64,000 nucleotides of DNA from positions 49,134-113,133 of the forward strand of contig NZ_CACSIP010000011.1 in NCBI RefSeq assembly GCF_902705885.1. The letters run 5' to 3'. A model generated the notes under the pieces. The model was not told the origin of the DNA and searched no databases. It saw only the letters and a list, made by a program, of their open reading frames with translations. The DNA comes from Mycolicibacterium austroafricanum. GTDB lineage: Bacteria > Actinomycetota > Actinomycetes > Mycobacteriales > Mycobacteriaceae. Both the position numbers and the translations under genes were made by a program. Positions 51,288 to 61,999 of the stretch are shown here, piece by piece; the stretch's first letter is position 1; every line of letters begins with the position of its first letter.

Positions 51288-51530
51288 GGGCTCCTCCCCC
51301 TCTGTCGTCGACCCGTACCGGGCGCCTGAGAGATTCGGCCGGGCGGCTGAAGCCTTCAGCCGTGACCTTTCCCCATGGGCGGGTGGGCCGGTCCCCGGGA
51401 ATGTCCAGGGGACGGGACCACCGCTTTCCAGAGGCATCGGGGCCTCACGCGGTCCTGGGGCCTGAGAGGTTGACGGAGAGGTGTTGCTCCTTCGGCGCCC
51501 GTGGCTGGCGGCCACGGAACTCTCCCGCGC
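51288..51530 (-). promoter_or_regulatory. Tandem glycine riboswitch in the gcvP leader
   Basis: On the minus strand two glycine-aptamer signatures follow each other. The first has GGGAGAGTTCC (~51520), GCGCCGAAGGAGCAA (51484-51498) and CCTCTCAGG (51461-51469). The second has ATCTCTCAGGCGCC (51321-51334) followed by GACAGAGGGGG (~51295-51305). The order GGAGAG, CCGAAGG and CTCTCAGG is the conserved core of the gcvT-type RNA. It ends ~50 bases before gcvP and should switch on the glycine cleavage gene when glycine is high. Confidence 0.9.
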
Positions 51531-51579
51531 AAGGGCGATGCGCGCCCGAGTCTACCGGTGGCCGCGGCGAGACGGCGGA

Positions 51580-52203
51580 TCAGCCGATCTTGCGGTCGCG
51601 ATGCTTGCGACGCGACGCCAGTTCGTCCTCCGGCGCGGAGATCGATTCGCCGCCGTCAGCCCGCTCACCGGGGAAGTCGGCGATCGCGCCGGTGAGTTCC
51701 CGCATCGCGCCGGAGACCGCGATGCCGAACACCCCTTGCCCGCCCTGGAGCAGGTCGACGACTTCCTCGGCCGACGTGCACTCGTACACCGTCGTGCCGT
51801 CGGAGAACAGCGTGATGTTGGCCAGGTCCTGCACACCGCGCTGGCGCAGATGATCCACCGCGACGCGGATGTTGTGCAGCGAGATCCCGGTGTCGAGAAG
51901 GCGCTTGACGATCTTGAGCACCAGAATGTCCTTGAACGAGTACAGCCGTTGGCTGCCCGATCCCGCCGCGCCCCGGATCGACGGCACCACAAGCGAGGTG
52001 CGGGCCCAGTAGTCCAGCTGGCGGTAGGTGATCCCGGCGATCTGGCAGGCGCTCGGCCCGCGGTACCCGACAAGCTCATCGGGTACCGAATCATCGGGGA
52101 ACAGACCGCCCTGAACGGGCTCGGAGACCGCCCGAGAGGAGCTTTCCACCGGCGGTGCGCCGGTGGTCAGGTCCAGTTCCTCCTGGCGTGGCGTGTCTCC
52201 CAC
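51580..52203 (-). CDS. MerR-family transcriptional regulator (Rv1830-like)
   Basis: This 207-residue protein from the GTG at 52203, which has GAGG ~9 bases upstream, begins GDTPRQEELDLT as in Rv1830 homologues. The MerR winged helix lies at ~45-115 (GPSACQIAGITYRQLDYWART). The C-terminal part lacks metal-binding Cys residues. Rv1830 has been linked to control of cell growth and division genes in M. tuberculosis; I infer the same here by synteny. A longer frame to 52284 has no family match. It lies just upstream of the glycine riboswitch/gcvP unit. Confidence 0.9.
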   Translation of the reverse strand: MGDTPRQEELDLTTGAPPVESSSRAVSEPVQGGLFPDDSVPDELVGYRGPSACQIAGITYRQLDYWARTSLVVPSIRGAAGSGSQRLYSFKDILVLKIVKRLLDTGISLHNIRVAVDHLRQRGVQDLANITLFSDGTTVYECTSAEEVVDLLQGGQGVFGIAVSGAMRELTGAIADFPGERADGGESISAPEDELASRRKHRDRKIG

Positions 52204-52430
52204 TTGTCGAATCCTCTCGCCAATAAAACCCGCGCCCTGACCTACGAGGCGCACGTTAACCCCGGCCGGAACTGTGTTGAGCATACGCTTGGGGGCCCGT
52301 CATGACTGCCCGTCGCGACCAAGTATGGCTGCCCGATTCGGCCCCGTGAGAAACGCCGCCCGCGTGTCGAGTCCGACGAGACGCATCCGTGACCATCCGT
52401 CCGCGGAACTGCTCTCGGGGGCTCTGAACG

Positions 52431-52925
52431 TCAGGTCGCCTTGAAATCGTCGGGCGAGACGCTGTCGAGGAACTCCTTGAACTTCTCGACCTCGTCCTCC
52501 CGCACGGCGCCCCCGGCCTCGTCGTCACTCTCGTCGGGGATCAGCAGTCCCGCCTCCGCGAGGACCGCCTCCTCGACGTAGATCGGCACACCCACCCGCA
52601 ACGCGATGGCCACCGAATCCGACGGACGCGCCGACACCTTGATGTCGCGATCGAAGATCAGGTCTGCGTAGAAAGTGCCCTCTTGCAGGTCGACGATGCG
52701 CACCTCTTTGAGTGAATGGCCAAGCGCACCAATGAGGTCCCGGATCAGATCGTGTGTGAGCGGTCGGGCGGGCTCGACGCCCTGCTGTTCCAGCGCGATG
52801 GCGGCAGCCTCGGACTGGCCGATCCAGATCGGCAGGTAGCGATCACCGTTCGACTCACGCAGCAACAGAACGGGCTGGTTCTGGGGCTGCTCGACCCGAA
52901 TGCCGATCACACGAACCTCACCCAT
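52431..52925 (-). CDS. DUF151 bifunctional-nuclease-family protein (Rv1829-like)
   Basis: This 164-residue protein has exactly the length I recall for Rv1829. It starts at the ATG 52925, with GGAGGG upstream, at MGEVRVIGIRVE, and carries the DUF151 core LPIWIGQSEAAAIALEQQG and SARPSDSVAIALR. The acidic C-terminal extension (PDESDDEAGG) is typical of mycobacterial forms. Plant and bacterial relatives were reported to have RNase/DNase activity; the role in mycobacteria is unknown. It lies between the two MerR genes in a conserved cluster. Confidence 0.9.
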   Translation of the reverse strand: MGEVRVIGIRVEQPQNQPVLLLRESNGDRYLPIWIGQSEAAAIALEQQGVEPARPLTHDLIRDLIGALGHSLKEVRIVDLQEGTFYADLIFDRDIKVSARPSDSVAIALRVGVPIYVEEAVLAEAGLLIPDESDDEAGGAVREDEVEKFKEFLDSVSPDDFKAT

Positions 52926-53028
52926 CTGTGCCTGCCCTCCGCACCGGTGTGCTGCCCAATTCCGTCCGAGCCGAATAATGCCCGGGTGCCACGAATTCAT
53001 CGAGAACCCGCCACCGCGAGTCTAGTCC

Positions 53029-53781
53029 TCAGCGATCCAGAACGTCGCGTACGGCCGACTTGATCAACGACGTGTGCAACGTGATCGCCAACGCCGCCAC
53101 CTCGCGTGCCAGATCGTCGGCCCTGTCCCGCGCACCCGCCTTGTTCGCCTTGACCATGGGGCCCGCGATCTGCGCGATCAGATCGGACTGGCGGTCGGCA
53201 GCAGACCGGAAGGCCCGCAAGTGCCTCGGCTCGACACCGTAGTCGGCCAGGGCGCGGGCACACTGGGCGATCACCACGGCATGCTCGTCGAACAGGACGG
53301 TGCTGCCGCCCTTGAAGATCGGTGTGATCACCCCCGCCTTGACCAGGGAGGTGAGCAACTCGTCGTCGACACCGGAACGTTCCAGCAAGTCATCGCGGCT
53401 CAGCCGGGCCTGCGCCGGCCCGACCGCGGAACGTCCGGCAGGCAGCTCGTCGGAGCCTTCGGTGACGGTGGTCAGCCGCGGTGCCAGGTACCCCGATCCG
53501 GCCTGCGGCAGCTCACCGTCAGGCTGGGCGTCCAGCTGCGCCTTGATGACCTTCAGCGGAAGGTAATGGTCGCGCTGAGCGGTGAGGATGAATCGCAGGC
53601 GGGCACAGTCATAGGCGGTGAAGCGGCGGTAGCCCGATGCGGTGCGCTCCGGTGTGACCAGGCCTTCGGCTTCCAGGAACCGGATCTTGGAGATCGTCAC
53701 GTCGGGGAAGTCGCTGCGCAGCAGATCGAGGACGGCCCCGATGGACATCCCGCTGAGTCCAGCTGCGTCGGGTTGTGTCAT
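53029..53781 (-). CDS. MerR-family transcriptional regulator (Rv1828-like)
   Basis: This 250-residue protein has an N-terminal MerR helix-turn-helix ([25 protein letters not shown], split here as SIGAVLDLL and ISKIRFLE) and wing ([15 protein letters not shown]), then a helical C-terminal effector region with an Ala-rich final helix. It lacks the Cys pattern of metal sensors. It follows garA by 46 bases in the conserved order gcvH-garA-Rv1828-Rv1829-Rv1830. It is probably co-transcribed with garA, and its ligand is unknown. Confidence 0.92.
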   Translation of the reverse strand: MTQPDAAGLSGMSIGAVLDLLRSDFPDVTISKIRFLEAEGLVTPERTASGYRRFTAYDCARLRFILTAQRDHYLPLKVIKAQLDAQPDGELPQAGSGYLAPRLTTVTEGSDELPAGRSAVGPAQARLSRDDLLERSGVDDELLTSLVKAGVITPIFKGGSTVLFDEHAVVIAQCARALADYGVEPRHLRAFRSAADRQSDLIAQIAGPMVKANKAGARDRADDLAREVAALAITLHTSLIKSAVRDVLDR

Positions 53782-53827
53782 CGGGTCGGCGTGCGGTGTT
53801 GGTCGTGTCGGTTGCGGCGGCGGCCAG

Positions 53828-54298
53828 TCAGCCGGCGGCGCCGTCGTCGCCCTTCGGCCCGGTGAGGAACACCAGACGGAACTTGCCGATCTGCACCTCG
53901 TCGCCGTTGGCGAGCACCGCGGAGTCGACCGGTTCCCGATTGACGTAGGTGCCGTTGAGACTGCCCACGTCGACGACCTGGAACTCGCCGCCCTCCAACC
54001 GGAACTCGGCGTGCCGGCGGCTCACGGTGACGTCGTCGAGGAAGATGTCGCTGTCGGGGTGCCGACCGGCCGAGGTGGTGGGCTGGTCGAGCAGGAATCG
54101 CGACCCGGCGTTGGGGCCGCGCTTGACGACGAGGAGCGCCGAACCGACCGGCAGCCCTTCGACCCCGGAAACCGCACTCTCGCCGCCCGGTGCCGGCGGT
54201 GCATCGAGTTCGCTGAGGAAGTCGGCGCGGAACACCGATGTCGTCTCTACGGTGACCTCGTCAGAGTCAGCCCCAGAGTTCAAGTCCTTGTCCGTCAC
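53828..54298 (-). CDS. garA: FHA-domain metabolic regulator GarA
   Basis: This 156-residue protein from the GTG at 54298 has GAGGAG 6 bases upstream. The N-terminal VETTSVF motif carries the Thr pair phosphorylated by PknB and PknG. A forkhead-associated domain ([30 protein letters not shown]) fills the rest. In mycobacteria GarA binds and inhibits 2-oxoglutarate dehydrogenase (KGD) and glutamate dehydrogenase, and phosphorylation relieves this. The sequence is almost identical to M. tuberculosis GarA in the FHA core as I remember it. Upstream in-frame codons to 54403 do not match the family. Confidence 0.96.
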   Translation of the reverse strand: MTDKDLNSGADSDEVTVETTSVFRADFLSELDAPPAPGGESAVSGVEGLPVGSALLVVKRGPNAGSRFLLDQPTTSAGRHPDSDIFLDDVTVSRRHAEFRLEGGEFQVVDVGSLNGTYVNREPVDSAVLANGDEVQIGKFRLVFLTGPKGDDGAAG

Positions 54299-54451
54299 CC
54301 GCTGCTCCTCACTGGCTGCTGTGGCGATATCCGGCCGGAACCCCCAGCCGTCGCGCCGCTGGTGTCGACCGTACCGCGCAGTGGACTCAGTTGTGTCCAC
54401 CACTGCCGGATCCGCGCGTTGCGATCCGGTCTGCTCGACCCTAACAACACC

Positions 54452-54847
54452 TCAGTCCGTCACGTGGTCGCGGTAGCCCTCGGCGTCCATCAGTTCTCCC
54501 AGACCGGCCTCCAGCGCGGCCCCGTCGGCCTGCAGTTCGACCAGCCAGCCCGCGCCGTACGGATCGGAGTTGACCAGCTGCGGGTTGCCGTCCAGATCGC
54601 CGTTGACCGCAACGACTTTCGCGGTGATGGGGGCGTACAGATCAGACACCGACTTGGTCGACTCCACCTCGCCGAAGGACTCCCCGGAGGTCACCTCCGT
54701 CCCCACGTCGGGCAGTTGGACAAAAACCACATCTCCCAGTGCGGACTGCGCGAAGTCGGTGACACCCACGCGCACCGTGTCGTCGCCGGTTCGCTGCACC
54801 CACTCGTGTTCGGCGGTGTAGGACAACTCGGCGGGGATCTCGCTCAC
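54452..54847 (-). CDS. gcvH: Glycine cleavage system H protein
   Basis: This 131-residue lipoyl carrier has the lipoylation-site Lys in [13 protein letters not shown] and the normal H-protein length. The GTG start at 54847 has GGAG just upstream. It receives the aminomethyl group from GcvP. It is separated from gcvP by four other genes and lies 20 bases after the DUF881 gene, so it is expressed with the membrane-protein cluster rather than from the gcvP riboswitch. Confidence 0.96.
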   Translation of the reverse strand: MSEIPAELSYTAEHEWVQRTGDDTVRVGVTDFAQSALGDVVFVQLPDVGTEVTSGESFGEVESTKSVSDLYAPITAKVVAVNGDLDGNPQLVNSDPYGAGWLVELQADGAALEAGLGELMDAEGYRDHVTD

Positions 54848-54867
54848 GGCGCTCCTCTATCGGTGAT

Positions 54868-55668
54868 CTATTTGACGGGCTGAGCGTATTGGCGGGGTTT
54901 CGGTTGCCGCAAGGCGGTGATGTCGACTCGGTCGGACTGTTGTATCACCATCCTGCCGCCGACGCGCTTGATGCTGTCCATCGCGCCGCCCGGGATGTTC
55001 ATCGCTGCAGCCAGGGTGGGCGGATCGCCAATGGCGAGAACCGAATACGGGGGGTTCACCGTCGTGGTGTCGGCGACCAGCGCTCCCGGTGTGCCGACGA
55101 CCCAGGTGTCGACCCCGACCCGCACGGCGACCTCCTCGCCACCCCGCTCCCCGCGGATCTCCATTGCCTCGGCTCCGGCTGCCCGCAACTCGTTGATCAC
55201 GTCGAGCATCGTCTCCGGGGAGACGCCGGGCGCGGGGTCCTCGATGGTCAGCGTCACCCCCGGGCCGGTCGCAGGCACGGTGCCGATCATGATCGACAGC
55301 GCCGCCAGCCGAGCACTCGCGTTCTCGATCGCCGCTTGGTCACTGCTGCCGGAGGCACGGAGCTGGGCCAGGGTGCGCTGCAGGTCGGCAACCTCGGTGT
55401 TCAACGCTGCCTCTCGCCGCTGCAGAGAGTCCAGCAACAGCAGCAGGTCCGCGGGACGGGCGGTCTCGAGCGAGTCCCCCGACTCCGTCTGGCGGACCTG
55501 CGTGGCGATCGCCACGCCCAACAGCAGGCACAGCAGCACGGCCAGCGCCCCGAAGACGACCTGTGACCGGCCGCGGCGGGGCACCGGGCCCGGCGAAGCG
55601 CCGGTGTGCAGTTCATGACGGCCGTGACGGGAGTCGGCGGCGTGCTGCGGCGGGTGCTCGTCACTCAT
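54868..55668 (-). CDS. DUF881 membrane-anchored protein (Rv1825-like)
   Basis: This 266-residue protein has a short polar cytoplasmic segment, one transmembrane helix (~38-60, VVFGALAVLLCLLLGVAIA), a coiled-coil-like stretch (~75-110), then the DUF881 extracytoplasmic domain with GPGVTLTIEDPAPG and the VINELRAAGAEAMEI block. It is related to the protein at 56001-56894. Rv1825 homologues have been linked to cell-wall or division functions, but I infer no precise role. It begins 3 bases after the small membrane protein gene. Confidence 0.9.
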   Translation of the reverse strand: MSDEHPPQHAADSRHGRHELHTGASPGPVPRRGRSQVVFGALAVLLCLLLGVAIATQVRQTESGDSLETARPADLLLLLDSLQRREAALNTEVADLQRTLAQLRASGSSDQAAIENASARLAALSIMIGTVPATGPGVTLTIEDPAPGVSPETMLDVINELRAAGAEAMEIRGERGGEEVAVRVGVDTWVVGTPGALVADTTTVNPPYSVLAIGDPPTLAAAMNIPGGAMDSIKRVGGRMVIQQSDRVDITALRQPKPRQYAQPVK

Positions 55669-55671
55669 GGC

Positions 55672-56004
55672 TCACGCACCGAACAGCCTTCGCCGCAGCG
55701 CGGCGGCGTTGCCGAATATCCGAATTCCCAGGACCACGATGATCGCCGTGGACAGTTGGGTACCGACGCCCAATTGATCGCCCACGTACACGATCAGCGC
55801 AGCCACCAGGACGTTGAAGACGAACGAAACCACGAAGACCTTCGAGTCGAAAATCCGCTCCAGGTAAGCGCGCAGGCCACCGAACACCGCGTCGAGGGCC
55901 GCGACCACCGCGATCGGCAGGTAGGGCGCGACCACGTCGGGAACGCTGGGATGGAAGACGACACCGAGCACGATGCCGACGACGAGGGCGAGGATTCCGA
56001 TCAA
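55672..56004 (-). CDS. Small basic membrane protein, DUF1290/Sbp family (Rv1824-like)
   Basis: This 110-residue protein has three hydrophobic segments ([47 protein letters not shown]) around a conserved [14 protein letters not shown] block. The start codon is TTG at 56004, overlapping the upstream stop by 4 bases (TTGA), consistent with coupled translation. This trio of DUF881, Sbp and DUF881 genes is widely conserved next to pgsA2 in actinobacteria and near division genes in other Gram-positives. Confidence 0.9.
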   Translation of the reverse strand: MIGILALVVGIVLGVVFHPSVPDVVAPYLPIAVVAALDAVFGGLRAYLERIFDSKVFVVSFVFNVLVAALIVYVGDQLGVGTQLSTAIIVVLGIRIFGNAAALRRRLFGA

Positions 56005-56894
56005 TTGGGTCCACTCTGTCGGGCGAAGATCATGTCACGAACCGATGCTGCCGGTACGGCCAGCCCGTCACCCCCGGCGACGGAGACCCCGACGCCGTAG
56101 GACGTCTCCAGCAGCCGCAGCCGCCGCAGGCCGGCGCTGCGGTCGAATACGTCCTGCATCGCGTGCGGCGGGCCCACCGCGAGGATGACATATGGGCTGG
56201 CGATCGGCTGATTATCGACGAGGATGCCGCCGCCGGCCTGCCGGATCGTCACGTTCGGACCGATGCGCACGCCGCCCACCGAGATGGCCTCGGCGCCGCT
56301 GACCCACAGCGAGTTCACCACCAGCTGCAGGTCGCGGTCGAGGATCACCTGCCGGCTTCCGTCGACCCGCTGTTCGGACACGTCGGTGAGATCGGGCGAG
56401 GCGCCCGGGTCGGTGACGGTGACGGTCAACCCCGGCCCGATCACCGGCACCGCCGCCGCGGCGGCGTCGGCCTGGTCGAGGTCGGCGAGCAGCCGGCGGC
56501 CCACCGCATCCCCGTCGAGGCGGCTGCGCCGCGCGGCGTCCACCTCGGCAGCCAGCCGGTCCCGCCGGTCGGCGAGCTGCTCCGCCTCTGCCTCGGCGGA
56601 GCGCACATTGCCGGCCAGCACCTGCTGTGATTCTCGTACCCCCGGCGCAGTGGTCTGCGCCTGCGACCACGCCAGCGTGAACACGGCGACCACCACCACC
56701 GCCGCGAGTAGCTGCCAGATCCGTTCAGCGCCCTTACCGCGCGGCCGCCCGGCGTTCGCCGCTGCGGCATATCCGGGATCGAGGTGATCGGACAGCAGCG
56801 ACCGCAACAGCGACGGCACCGGGATCAGCGTCGGTCTGCCCGCCTCATGGGTGTTTCGCCCCGATTCGGGGTCGAACCCCCCCAAGGTGTTCAT
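56001..56894 (-). CDS. DUF881 membrane-anchored protein (Rv1823-like)
   Basis: This 297-residue protein has a ~60-residue cytoplasmic part, one membrane helix (~61-80, [15 protein letters not shown]), a coiled-coil region rich in Ala/Glu/Arg (~95-150), then the DUF881 domain with [12 protein letters not shown] and [16 protein letters not shown]. It is a paralogue of the Rv1825-like protein two genes downstream and probably assembles with the Sbp protein between them. It starts 28 bases after the phosphatidyltransferase gene. Confidence 0.9.
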   Translation of the reverse strand: MNTLGGFDPESGRNTHEAGRPTLIPVPSLLRSLLSDHLDPGYAAAANAGRPRGKGAERIWQLLAAVVVVAVFTLAWSQAQTTAPGVRESQQVLAGNVRSAEAEAEQLADRRDRLAAEVDAARRSRLDGDAVGRRLLADLDQADAAAAAVPVIGPGLTVTVTDPGASPDLTDVSEQRVDGSRQVILDRDLQLVVNSLWVSGAEAISVGGVRIGPNVTIRQAGGGILVDNQPIASPYVILAVGPPHAMQDVFDRSAGLRRLRLLETSYGVGVSVAGGDGLAVPAASVRDMIFARQSGPN

Positions 56895-56922
56895 GAGTTG
56901 ATTATTCGCCCGGGGGCGCCGG

Positions 56923-57561
56923 TCATGGGCCAGACGTCCTCGTCGGCATGGTGCGCACCACCATTCCCACCTGGATCAGGTAGAGGATTCCCGACCACAG
57001 GTACAGGGCCAGGCCCCAGATGAGAAAGCCCCATCCGCATGCCAGCACCACCCGGGCCCAGAGCGCGTCGTACTGGCCGAGCAGTACCAACGGCAGCCCG
57101 GACATCAGTGCGAACGTCGCCGCCTTTCCGAGGTAGGTGACCGGTAGCGCCGTCAGCCCACGGCTGCGCAGCAGCGGCAGCGTCGCGGCCAGTACCAGAT
57201 CCCGTCCGAGCAGCAGCGCCACGATCCACCACGGGATCACCCCGGCCACCGCCAGAGCAACCGGCACCACGACCATGTAGATGCGGTCCACTGCAGGGTC
57301 GAGCAGAGCGCCCAGCCGCGAGGACTGATTGTCCACCAGCCGCGCGATCTTGCCGTCCGCCCAGTCGGAGGCGCCGCTGAACATCAGCACGGCGACCGCC
57401 CAACCCGTCGCGTCGACGGCCAACAGCAGGTACAGAAAGACCGGCACCAACGCCAGCCGGATGACCGACAGCACGTTGGGCACCGTCAGCACCCGATCCT
57501 GCGGCAGCACTTCCCCGGTCGCGCCGTCCCCGCCCACCGAATCGCCCGAGGCGTTGGCCAT
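56923..57561 (-). CDS. pgsA2: CDP-alcohol phosphatidyltransferase (PgsA2-like)
   Basis: This 212-residue membrane enzyme has the complete CDP-alcohol motif D-x2-DG-x2-AR-x8-G-x3-D-x3-D ([10 protein letters not shown] followed by [10 protein letters not shown]). It has about five membrane spans. It transfers a phosphatidyl group from CDP-diacylglycerol to an alcohol. The Rv1822 homologue is annotated pgsA2, but its exact phospholipid product is uncertain. It starts 9 bases after the secA2 stop, so it is in the same operon. Confidence 0.92.
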   Translation of the reverse strand: MANASGDSVGGDGATGEVLPQDRVLTVPNVLSVIRLALVPVFLYLLLAVDATGWAVAVLMFSGASDWADGKIARLVDNQSSRLGALLDPAVDRIYMVVVPVALAVAGVIPWWIVALLLGRDLVLAATLPLLRSRGLTALPVTYLGKAATFALMSGLPLVLLGQYDALWARVVLACGWGFLIWGLALYLWSGILYLIQVGMVVRTMPTRTSGP

Positions 57562-57570
57562 CCGAGAAAC

Positions 57571-59919
57571 CTAGCGGAACACGCCGGGCAGGCTCAGCGC
57601 GGACATCGAGTCGTCCGACAGCGGGTTGTCGTGCACCATGTACGTCCAGGTCGAGGTCGGTCGCGCCAACTTGGAAAGGTCGACGCCCTGCTCGTCCTCG
57701 ATCGACGGCGCGGTGTCGAACGTCTGCTGAGCGGCCTCGATCGCATCGGCGGCCAGCGAGGCGAACGCGTCGACCGCCATCCGGTGGAACTCGTCGAGCG
57801 GGTTCTGCCTGCCCAGCGCCCGCAGGTGGATGCTCTCCCTGATGTCGGCCAGGTACGCCAGGTGCTCGGTCCAGCCGCGGTCGAGGTGGTAGAGCATGAT
57901 CAGCCGGCAGATCTTCTCCAGCTTCTCCTCGGCGTCGTCGCCGAGCAGTTCGCTGAGTTCCTGGTAGCGCGTCGGCGACAGCTCCTTCAGCTCGTCGCGC
58001 GCCGTCGCAGTGCGCAGCAACGTGTCGCGCCGCTCGACGAGGATGGCGCGCTGCTGGGCGATGAGCTGGTTGTAGCGCCAGGTGGTGGCATGCACTTCGA
58101 GCAGCCGGCCCTCCGCGATGCGCTGGGCGTGTTCGAGCAGCGTCGCCGCCTTCGGGCTCACCACCCGGCCGTCCTCGTCGCATTCGAGGGGCAGCTTGTT
58201 GGGTTCGAGGTGGGACACCACAACGTCGTCCTCCCAACTGGAGAAGAACACCGACGAGCCGGGGTCGCCCTGCCGTCCGGCGCGACCGCGCAGCTGGTTG
58301 TCCAGCCGTTCGGTGTGATGCCGGCCGGTGCCGATGACGTGCAGTCCGCCGAGTTCGGCGACGGCATCGTGGTCCGCTTCGTCCGAACCGCCCAGCCGGA
58401 TGTCGGTGCCGCGGCCGGCCATCTGGGTGGATACGGTGACTGCGCCCAGAGCGCCCGCCTCGGCGATGACGGCGGCCTCCTCGGCGTCGTTCTTGGCGTT
58501 GAGCACGATCGCCGGGACGCCGGCCTTGACCAGACGCTGATGCAGTTCCTCGGATTCGGCGACGTCGCGGGTGCCCACCAGCACCGGCTGGCGGGTCTGG
58601 TGGACGGCCGCGATGTGCTCGGCGATGGCGTCGTTCTTGGCGGCCACGGTGACGTACACCCGGTCGGTCTCGTCCTCGCGGATGTTGGGGGTGTTGGGCG
58701 CGATCGGTGACACCCCGAGCTTGTAGAACTGCCGCAGCTGCTCGCCGGCGGCCAGCGCGGTACCGGTCATGCCGCAGACCCGGGGGTATCGGTTGATCAG
58801 GGCCTGCACGGTGATGGTGTCGAGCACCTCTCCCGTCTCGGTGGTGGCGATGCCCTCCTTGGCCTCCACGGCGGCCTGCAGACCGTCGGGCCACCGCTGC
58901 AGTGTGGCGATGCGTCCGCGGGAGGCGTTGATCAGGTGTACGGCGTCGTCGCGCACGATGTAGTGGATGTCGCGTTGCAGCAGAACGTGGGCGTGCAGCG
59001 CGACGTTGATCTCGGTGAGCGTGGTCGCGACGTGCTCCTCGGAATACAGATCGATACCACCGAGGGCCGCCTCGACCTTGAGCGCGCCCGCCTCGGTGAG
59101 GTGCACGTTGCGGTTGTCCTCGTCAGTGGCGAAGTCCTTGCCTGGGTCGAGCTCGCCGACCAGCCGGATCAGCTCGACGCGCGGGGTCTCCCGATGGCTG
59201 GTGCCGGCCAGCACCAGCGGCACCAGCGCCTCGTCGACGAGCACCGAGTCGGCTTCGTCGATGAGTGCCACCTCCGGGTGCGGGGACACCAGGTCGTCGA
59301 CGTCGGTGACCAGTTGGTCGCGCAGCACGTCGAAGCCGATCTCGTTGACCGAGGCATAGGTGACGTCACACTGGTAGGCCTGGCGCCGCTCGGCGGCGGT
59401 GGAGTCGGCGGTGATCCAGCCAACGGTCAGCCCCATCGCCTCGATCAGCGGTCCCATCCATTCCGCGTCGCGACGGGCCAGATAGTCGTTGATGGTGATG
59501 ACGTGCACGCTGCGACCCGCGAGCGCGTAGCCGGCGGCCGCGACGGCGCCCGCGAGAGTCTTGCCCTCGCCGGTGGCCATCTCGACGACGTCACCGGCCA
59601 GCATCCGCAGCGCGGCCTGCAGCTGCACATCAAACGGCCGCAGGGCGGTCGTCCGCTCGGCCGCCTCCCGGGCGATGGCCAGGAACTGAGGGATGTCGCT
59701 GGAGTCGGCCAGGTCGTCGAGTTCGAGCAATCCGGCGGCTTTGCACAGTTGCTCGTCGTCGAGTCCCGAGGCCTTCTCGTCGTAGTCGGCGGACCGATGG
59801 ACCAGCTCCATCGACTGCGTCTGGTCTTTGTCGGTACTGGCGCCGAGCAGCTTCCAGAAGCGGTTGGACATCCGTCCTGTTCTGGGTTTCGACGACGTTT
59901 TCGAAGAGGTCCGAGCCAC
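57571..59919 (-). CDS. secA2: Accessory secretion ATPase SecA2
   Basis: This 782-residue protein starts at the GTG at 59919 ([15 protein letters not shown]). It has Walker [12 protein letters not shown], the DEAD-type [13 protein letters not shown], preprotein cross-linking and helicase motifs ([29 protein letters not shown]), and no C-terminal zinc-binding Cys cluster, as is typical for SecA2. It is shorter than canonical SecA. Mycobacterial SecA2 exports a subset of proteins, including some virulence and cell-wall factors. The frame continues upstream to 61296 only as an antisense shadow of the ABC transporter gene. Confidence 0.95.
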   Translation of the reverse strand: MARTSSKTSSKPRTGRMSNRFWKLLGASTDKDQTQSMELVHRSADYDEKASGLDDEQLCKAAGLLELDDLADSSDIPQFLAIAREAAERTTALRPFDVQLQAALRMLAGDVVEMATGEGKTLAGAVAAAGYALAGRSVHVITINDYLARRDAEWMGPLIEAMGLTVGWITADSTAAERRQAYQCDVTYASVNEIGFDVLRDQLVTDVDDLVSPHPEVALIDEADSVLVDEALVPLVLAGTSHRETPRVELIRLVGELDPGKDFATDEDNRNVHLTEAGALKVEAALGGIDLYSEEHVATTLTEINVALHAHVLLQRDIHYIVRDDAVHLINASRGRIATLQRWPDGLQAAVEAKEGIATTETGEVLDTITVQALINRYPRVCGMTGTALAAGEQLRQFYKLGVSPIAPNTPNIREDETDRVYVTVAAKNDAIAEHIAAVHQTRQPVLVGTRDVAESEELHQRLVKAGVPAIVLNAKNDAEEAAVIAEAGALGAVTVSTQMAGRGTDIRLGGSDEADHDAVAELGGLHVIGTGRHHTERLDNQLRGRAGRQGDPGSSVFFSSWEDDVVVSHLEPNKLPLECDEDGRVVSPKAATLLEHAQRIAEGRLLEVHATTWRYNQLIAQQRAILVERRDTLLRTATARDELKELSPTRYQELSELLGDDAEEKLEKICRLIMLYHLDRGWTEHLAYLADIRESIHLRALGRQNPLDEFHRMAVDAFASLAADAIEAAQQTFDTAPSIEDEQGVDLSKLARPTSTWTYMVHDNPLSDDSMSALSLPGVFR

Positions 59920-60048
59920 ACGTTCACGGTACGCGGCCCGCGCATGCGCCAGTGCCCTAGGCCGAGCGGGGCGGAATCCCGGTCTGTCGCGGCCGGCTGC
60001 GGTAGCTTCGCCGCAGGCAGGCTGGCCGGCGGGGGGGAGGTGCAAGGC

Positions 60049-61953
60049 TTGGACACCGAGACTTTCGAGCCGTCCATCGACTGGAGCCGCGAGCTGACGA
60101 ACTCGGCGCTCTGGGTGGCGACGACGTTCGTGCTCACGGCGCTCTGCCTGTTTGTCGTGCTTCTGGCACTCGGCCGCTTCACCGAGTGGGGGCGCCAATT
60201 CTGGCGTGTCACAGGCGATTACTTCACCGGCAGGCGGAGCGTCACGGTGTGGTTGCTGGTCGGGTTCCTGCTGTTGTCGACCGTCGTCGCGGTGCGGATC
60301 AACGTGCTGCTGACCTATTACGTCAACGATCTGTTCACCGCGCTGCAGATCGCCTTCCAGGGCGGGACGTCGGCTGCGGCCGAGGCCAGCGGCGTCGCCG
60401 GGTTCTGGGCGACGATGGTGGTGTTCGCGGTGCTGGCCGGCTGCTTCATCGTCCGGTTGCTGCTCGACATGTACGTCATGCAGCGGTTCATCATGCGGTG
60501 GCGAATCTGGCTGAGCCGCCGCTTCATCGGCGATTGGCTCGGCGACCTGGCGTACTACCGCGCCCAGTTCTCCAGCACACCCATCGACAACCCGGATCAG
60601 CGCATCCAGCAGGACATCGATGTGTTCACCACCGGCGTGGGCGGCCAGACGAACAACCCGATGTACAACTCGGGCAACACACTGCTGTTCGGCGCGGTGC
60701 ATGCCGTGCTGTCGGTGCTGACCTTCGGTGCGATCCTGTGGCGCCTGTCGGAACCGGTGACGCTCGCCGGATTGACCCTGCCCAAGGCGCTGTTCTGGAT
60801 CGTGTTGGTCTATGTGCTGGTGGGCACCGTCGTCGCGGTGGTCATCGGCCGACCATTGATCCGGCTCAGTTATCTCAACGAGAAGCGCAACGCCGGTTTC
60901 CGCTACGCGCTGGTGCGGGTGCGTGACGGCGGTGCGGCGATCGGCCTGTACCGCGGCGAGCCCGCCGAGCGGTCGCTGCTGCAGGGGCGGCTCGACTCGG
61001 TGATGGACAACTACCGCCATTGGCTCAACCGGATGATGCTGTTCTTCGGCTGGAACGTGTCGATGAGCCAGGCGATCAACCCACTCCCCTGGCTCGTCCA
61101 GGCACAGGGATTGTTCGCCGGGCGGCTCTCCTTCGGCGACGTGTGGCAGTCCTCCATCGCCTTCGGCGCGATCCACGATTCGTTGTCGTTCTTCCGCAAT
61201 GCCTACGACGAGTTCGCGAGCTACCGCGCGGTGATCATCCGTCTCGACGGGCTGGCCGAGCAGAACAACCGCGCCGCCGCCTTCGACTCGGTACACACGG
61301 CGCGGTCAGCGGCCGGCGCCCTCGAGGTGGTGGGCGTCGAGGTGCGCAAACCGGACGGAACCCCGCTGGTGGGCACTCTGGACATGCGCCTCGACGCCGG
61401 CGAGACCCTGCTGATCACCGGCCCGTCGGGGGTGGGCAAGTCGGTACTGCTGCAGAGCCTGGCGGGACTGTGGCCGTTCGCGGCTGGGCAGGTGCGCCTC
61501 CCGAAGGGCCGCGACGACGCGATGTTCGTCCCTCAGCTGCCCTACCTGCCGATCGGCGATCTGCGGGGTGTGGTCGCCTACCCGGCATCCCCGGGGGTAG
61601 TCGACGACCGGGCCATTCAGCAGGCACTGCTCGATGTCGCGCTGTCGCATCTGGTGATCCGGCTCAACGACATCCAGGACTGGACCAAGGTGCTCTCGGT
61701 GGGCGAACAGCAGCGCATCGCGTTCGCCCGCATCCTGGTGCACCGGCCCTCGGCGGTCTTTCTCGACGAGACGACGTCGGCGATGGACGAAGGCCTCGAA
61801 CTGATGCTCTACCACGCAGTACGTGCGGCGCTGCCGCGGACCGTTCTGGTGAGCGTCAGCCACCGAGCGACCGTGCACCAGTTCCACGACCAGCGGCTGG
61901 AACTCGTGGGGGACGGCGAGTGGCGGCTGGGCCGACTCGCGCCTTCGGGTTAG
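60049..61953 (+). CDS. SbmA/BacA-like ABC transporter, permease-ATPase fusion (copy 1)
   Basis: This 634-residue protein starts at the TTG at 60049, which has GGGGGAGG 8 bases upstream; the long open frame before it is antisense to secA2. The SbmA/BacA-like membrane domain (six spans, ~1-340, with [13 protein letters not shown] [13 protein letters not shown]) is followed by an ABC ATPase with Walker [10 protein letters not shown], signature [15 protein letters not shown] and Walker [13 protein letters not shown]. The family imports vitamin B12, bleomycin and peptides (Rv1819c). It is divergent from secA2 and 46 bases before copy 2. It differs from copy 2 in many loop residues. Confidence 0.9.
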   Translation: MDTETFEPSIDWSRELTNSALWVATTFVLTALCLFVVLLALGRFTEWGRQFWRVTGDYFTGRRSVTVWLLVGFLLLSTVVAVRINVLLTYYVNDLFTALQIAFQGGTSAAAEASGVAGFWATMVVFAVLAGCFIVRLLLDMYVMQRFIMRWRIWLSRRFIGDWLGDLAYYRAQFSSTPIDNPDQRIQQDIDVFTTGVGGQTNNPMYNSGNTLLFGAVHAVLSVLTFGAILWRLSEPVTLAGLTLPKALFWIVLVYVLVGTVVAVVIGRPLIRLSYLNEKRNAGFRYALVRVRDGGAAIGLYRGEPAERSLLQGRLDSVMDNYRHWLNRMMLFFGWNVSMSQAINPLPWLVQAQGLFAGRLSFGDVWQSSIAFGAIHDSLSFFRNAYDEFASYRAVIIRLDGLAEQNNRAAAFDSVHTARSAAGALEVVGVEVRKPDGTPLVGTLDMRLDAGETLLITGPSGVGKSVLLQSLAGLWPFAAGQVRLPKGRDDAMFVPQLPYLPIGDLRGVVAYPASPGVVDDRAIQQALLDVALSHLVIRLNDIQDWTKVLSVGEQQRIAFARILVHRPSAVFLDETTSAMDEGLELMLYHAVRAALPRTVLVSVSHRATVHQFHDQRLELVGDGEWRLGRLAPSG

Positions 61954-61999
61954 CGTGCTCCACCACGCTGCGGGCCGACGGTCAGGGTAGTTTGCCCGA

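Noticed and set aside
58936..60048. Upstream extension of the first BacA-like transporter frame
   Set aside because: It is antisense to secA2. A TTG at 60049 with a strong ribosome site begins the family-like sequence.
59920..61296. Upstream extension of the secA2 frame (459 codons)
   Set aside because: This part is antisense to the first BacA-like transporter, is His/Gln/Arg-rich, and does not resemble SecA2, whose family-like sequence begins at 59919.
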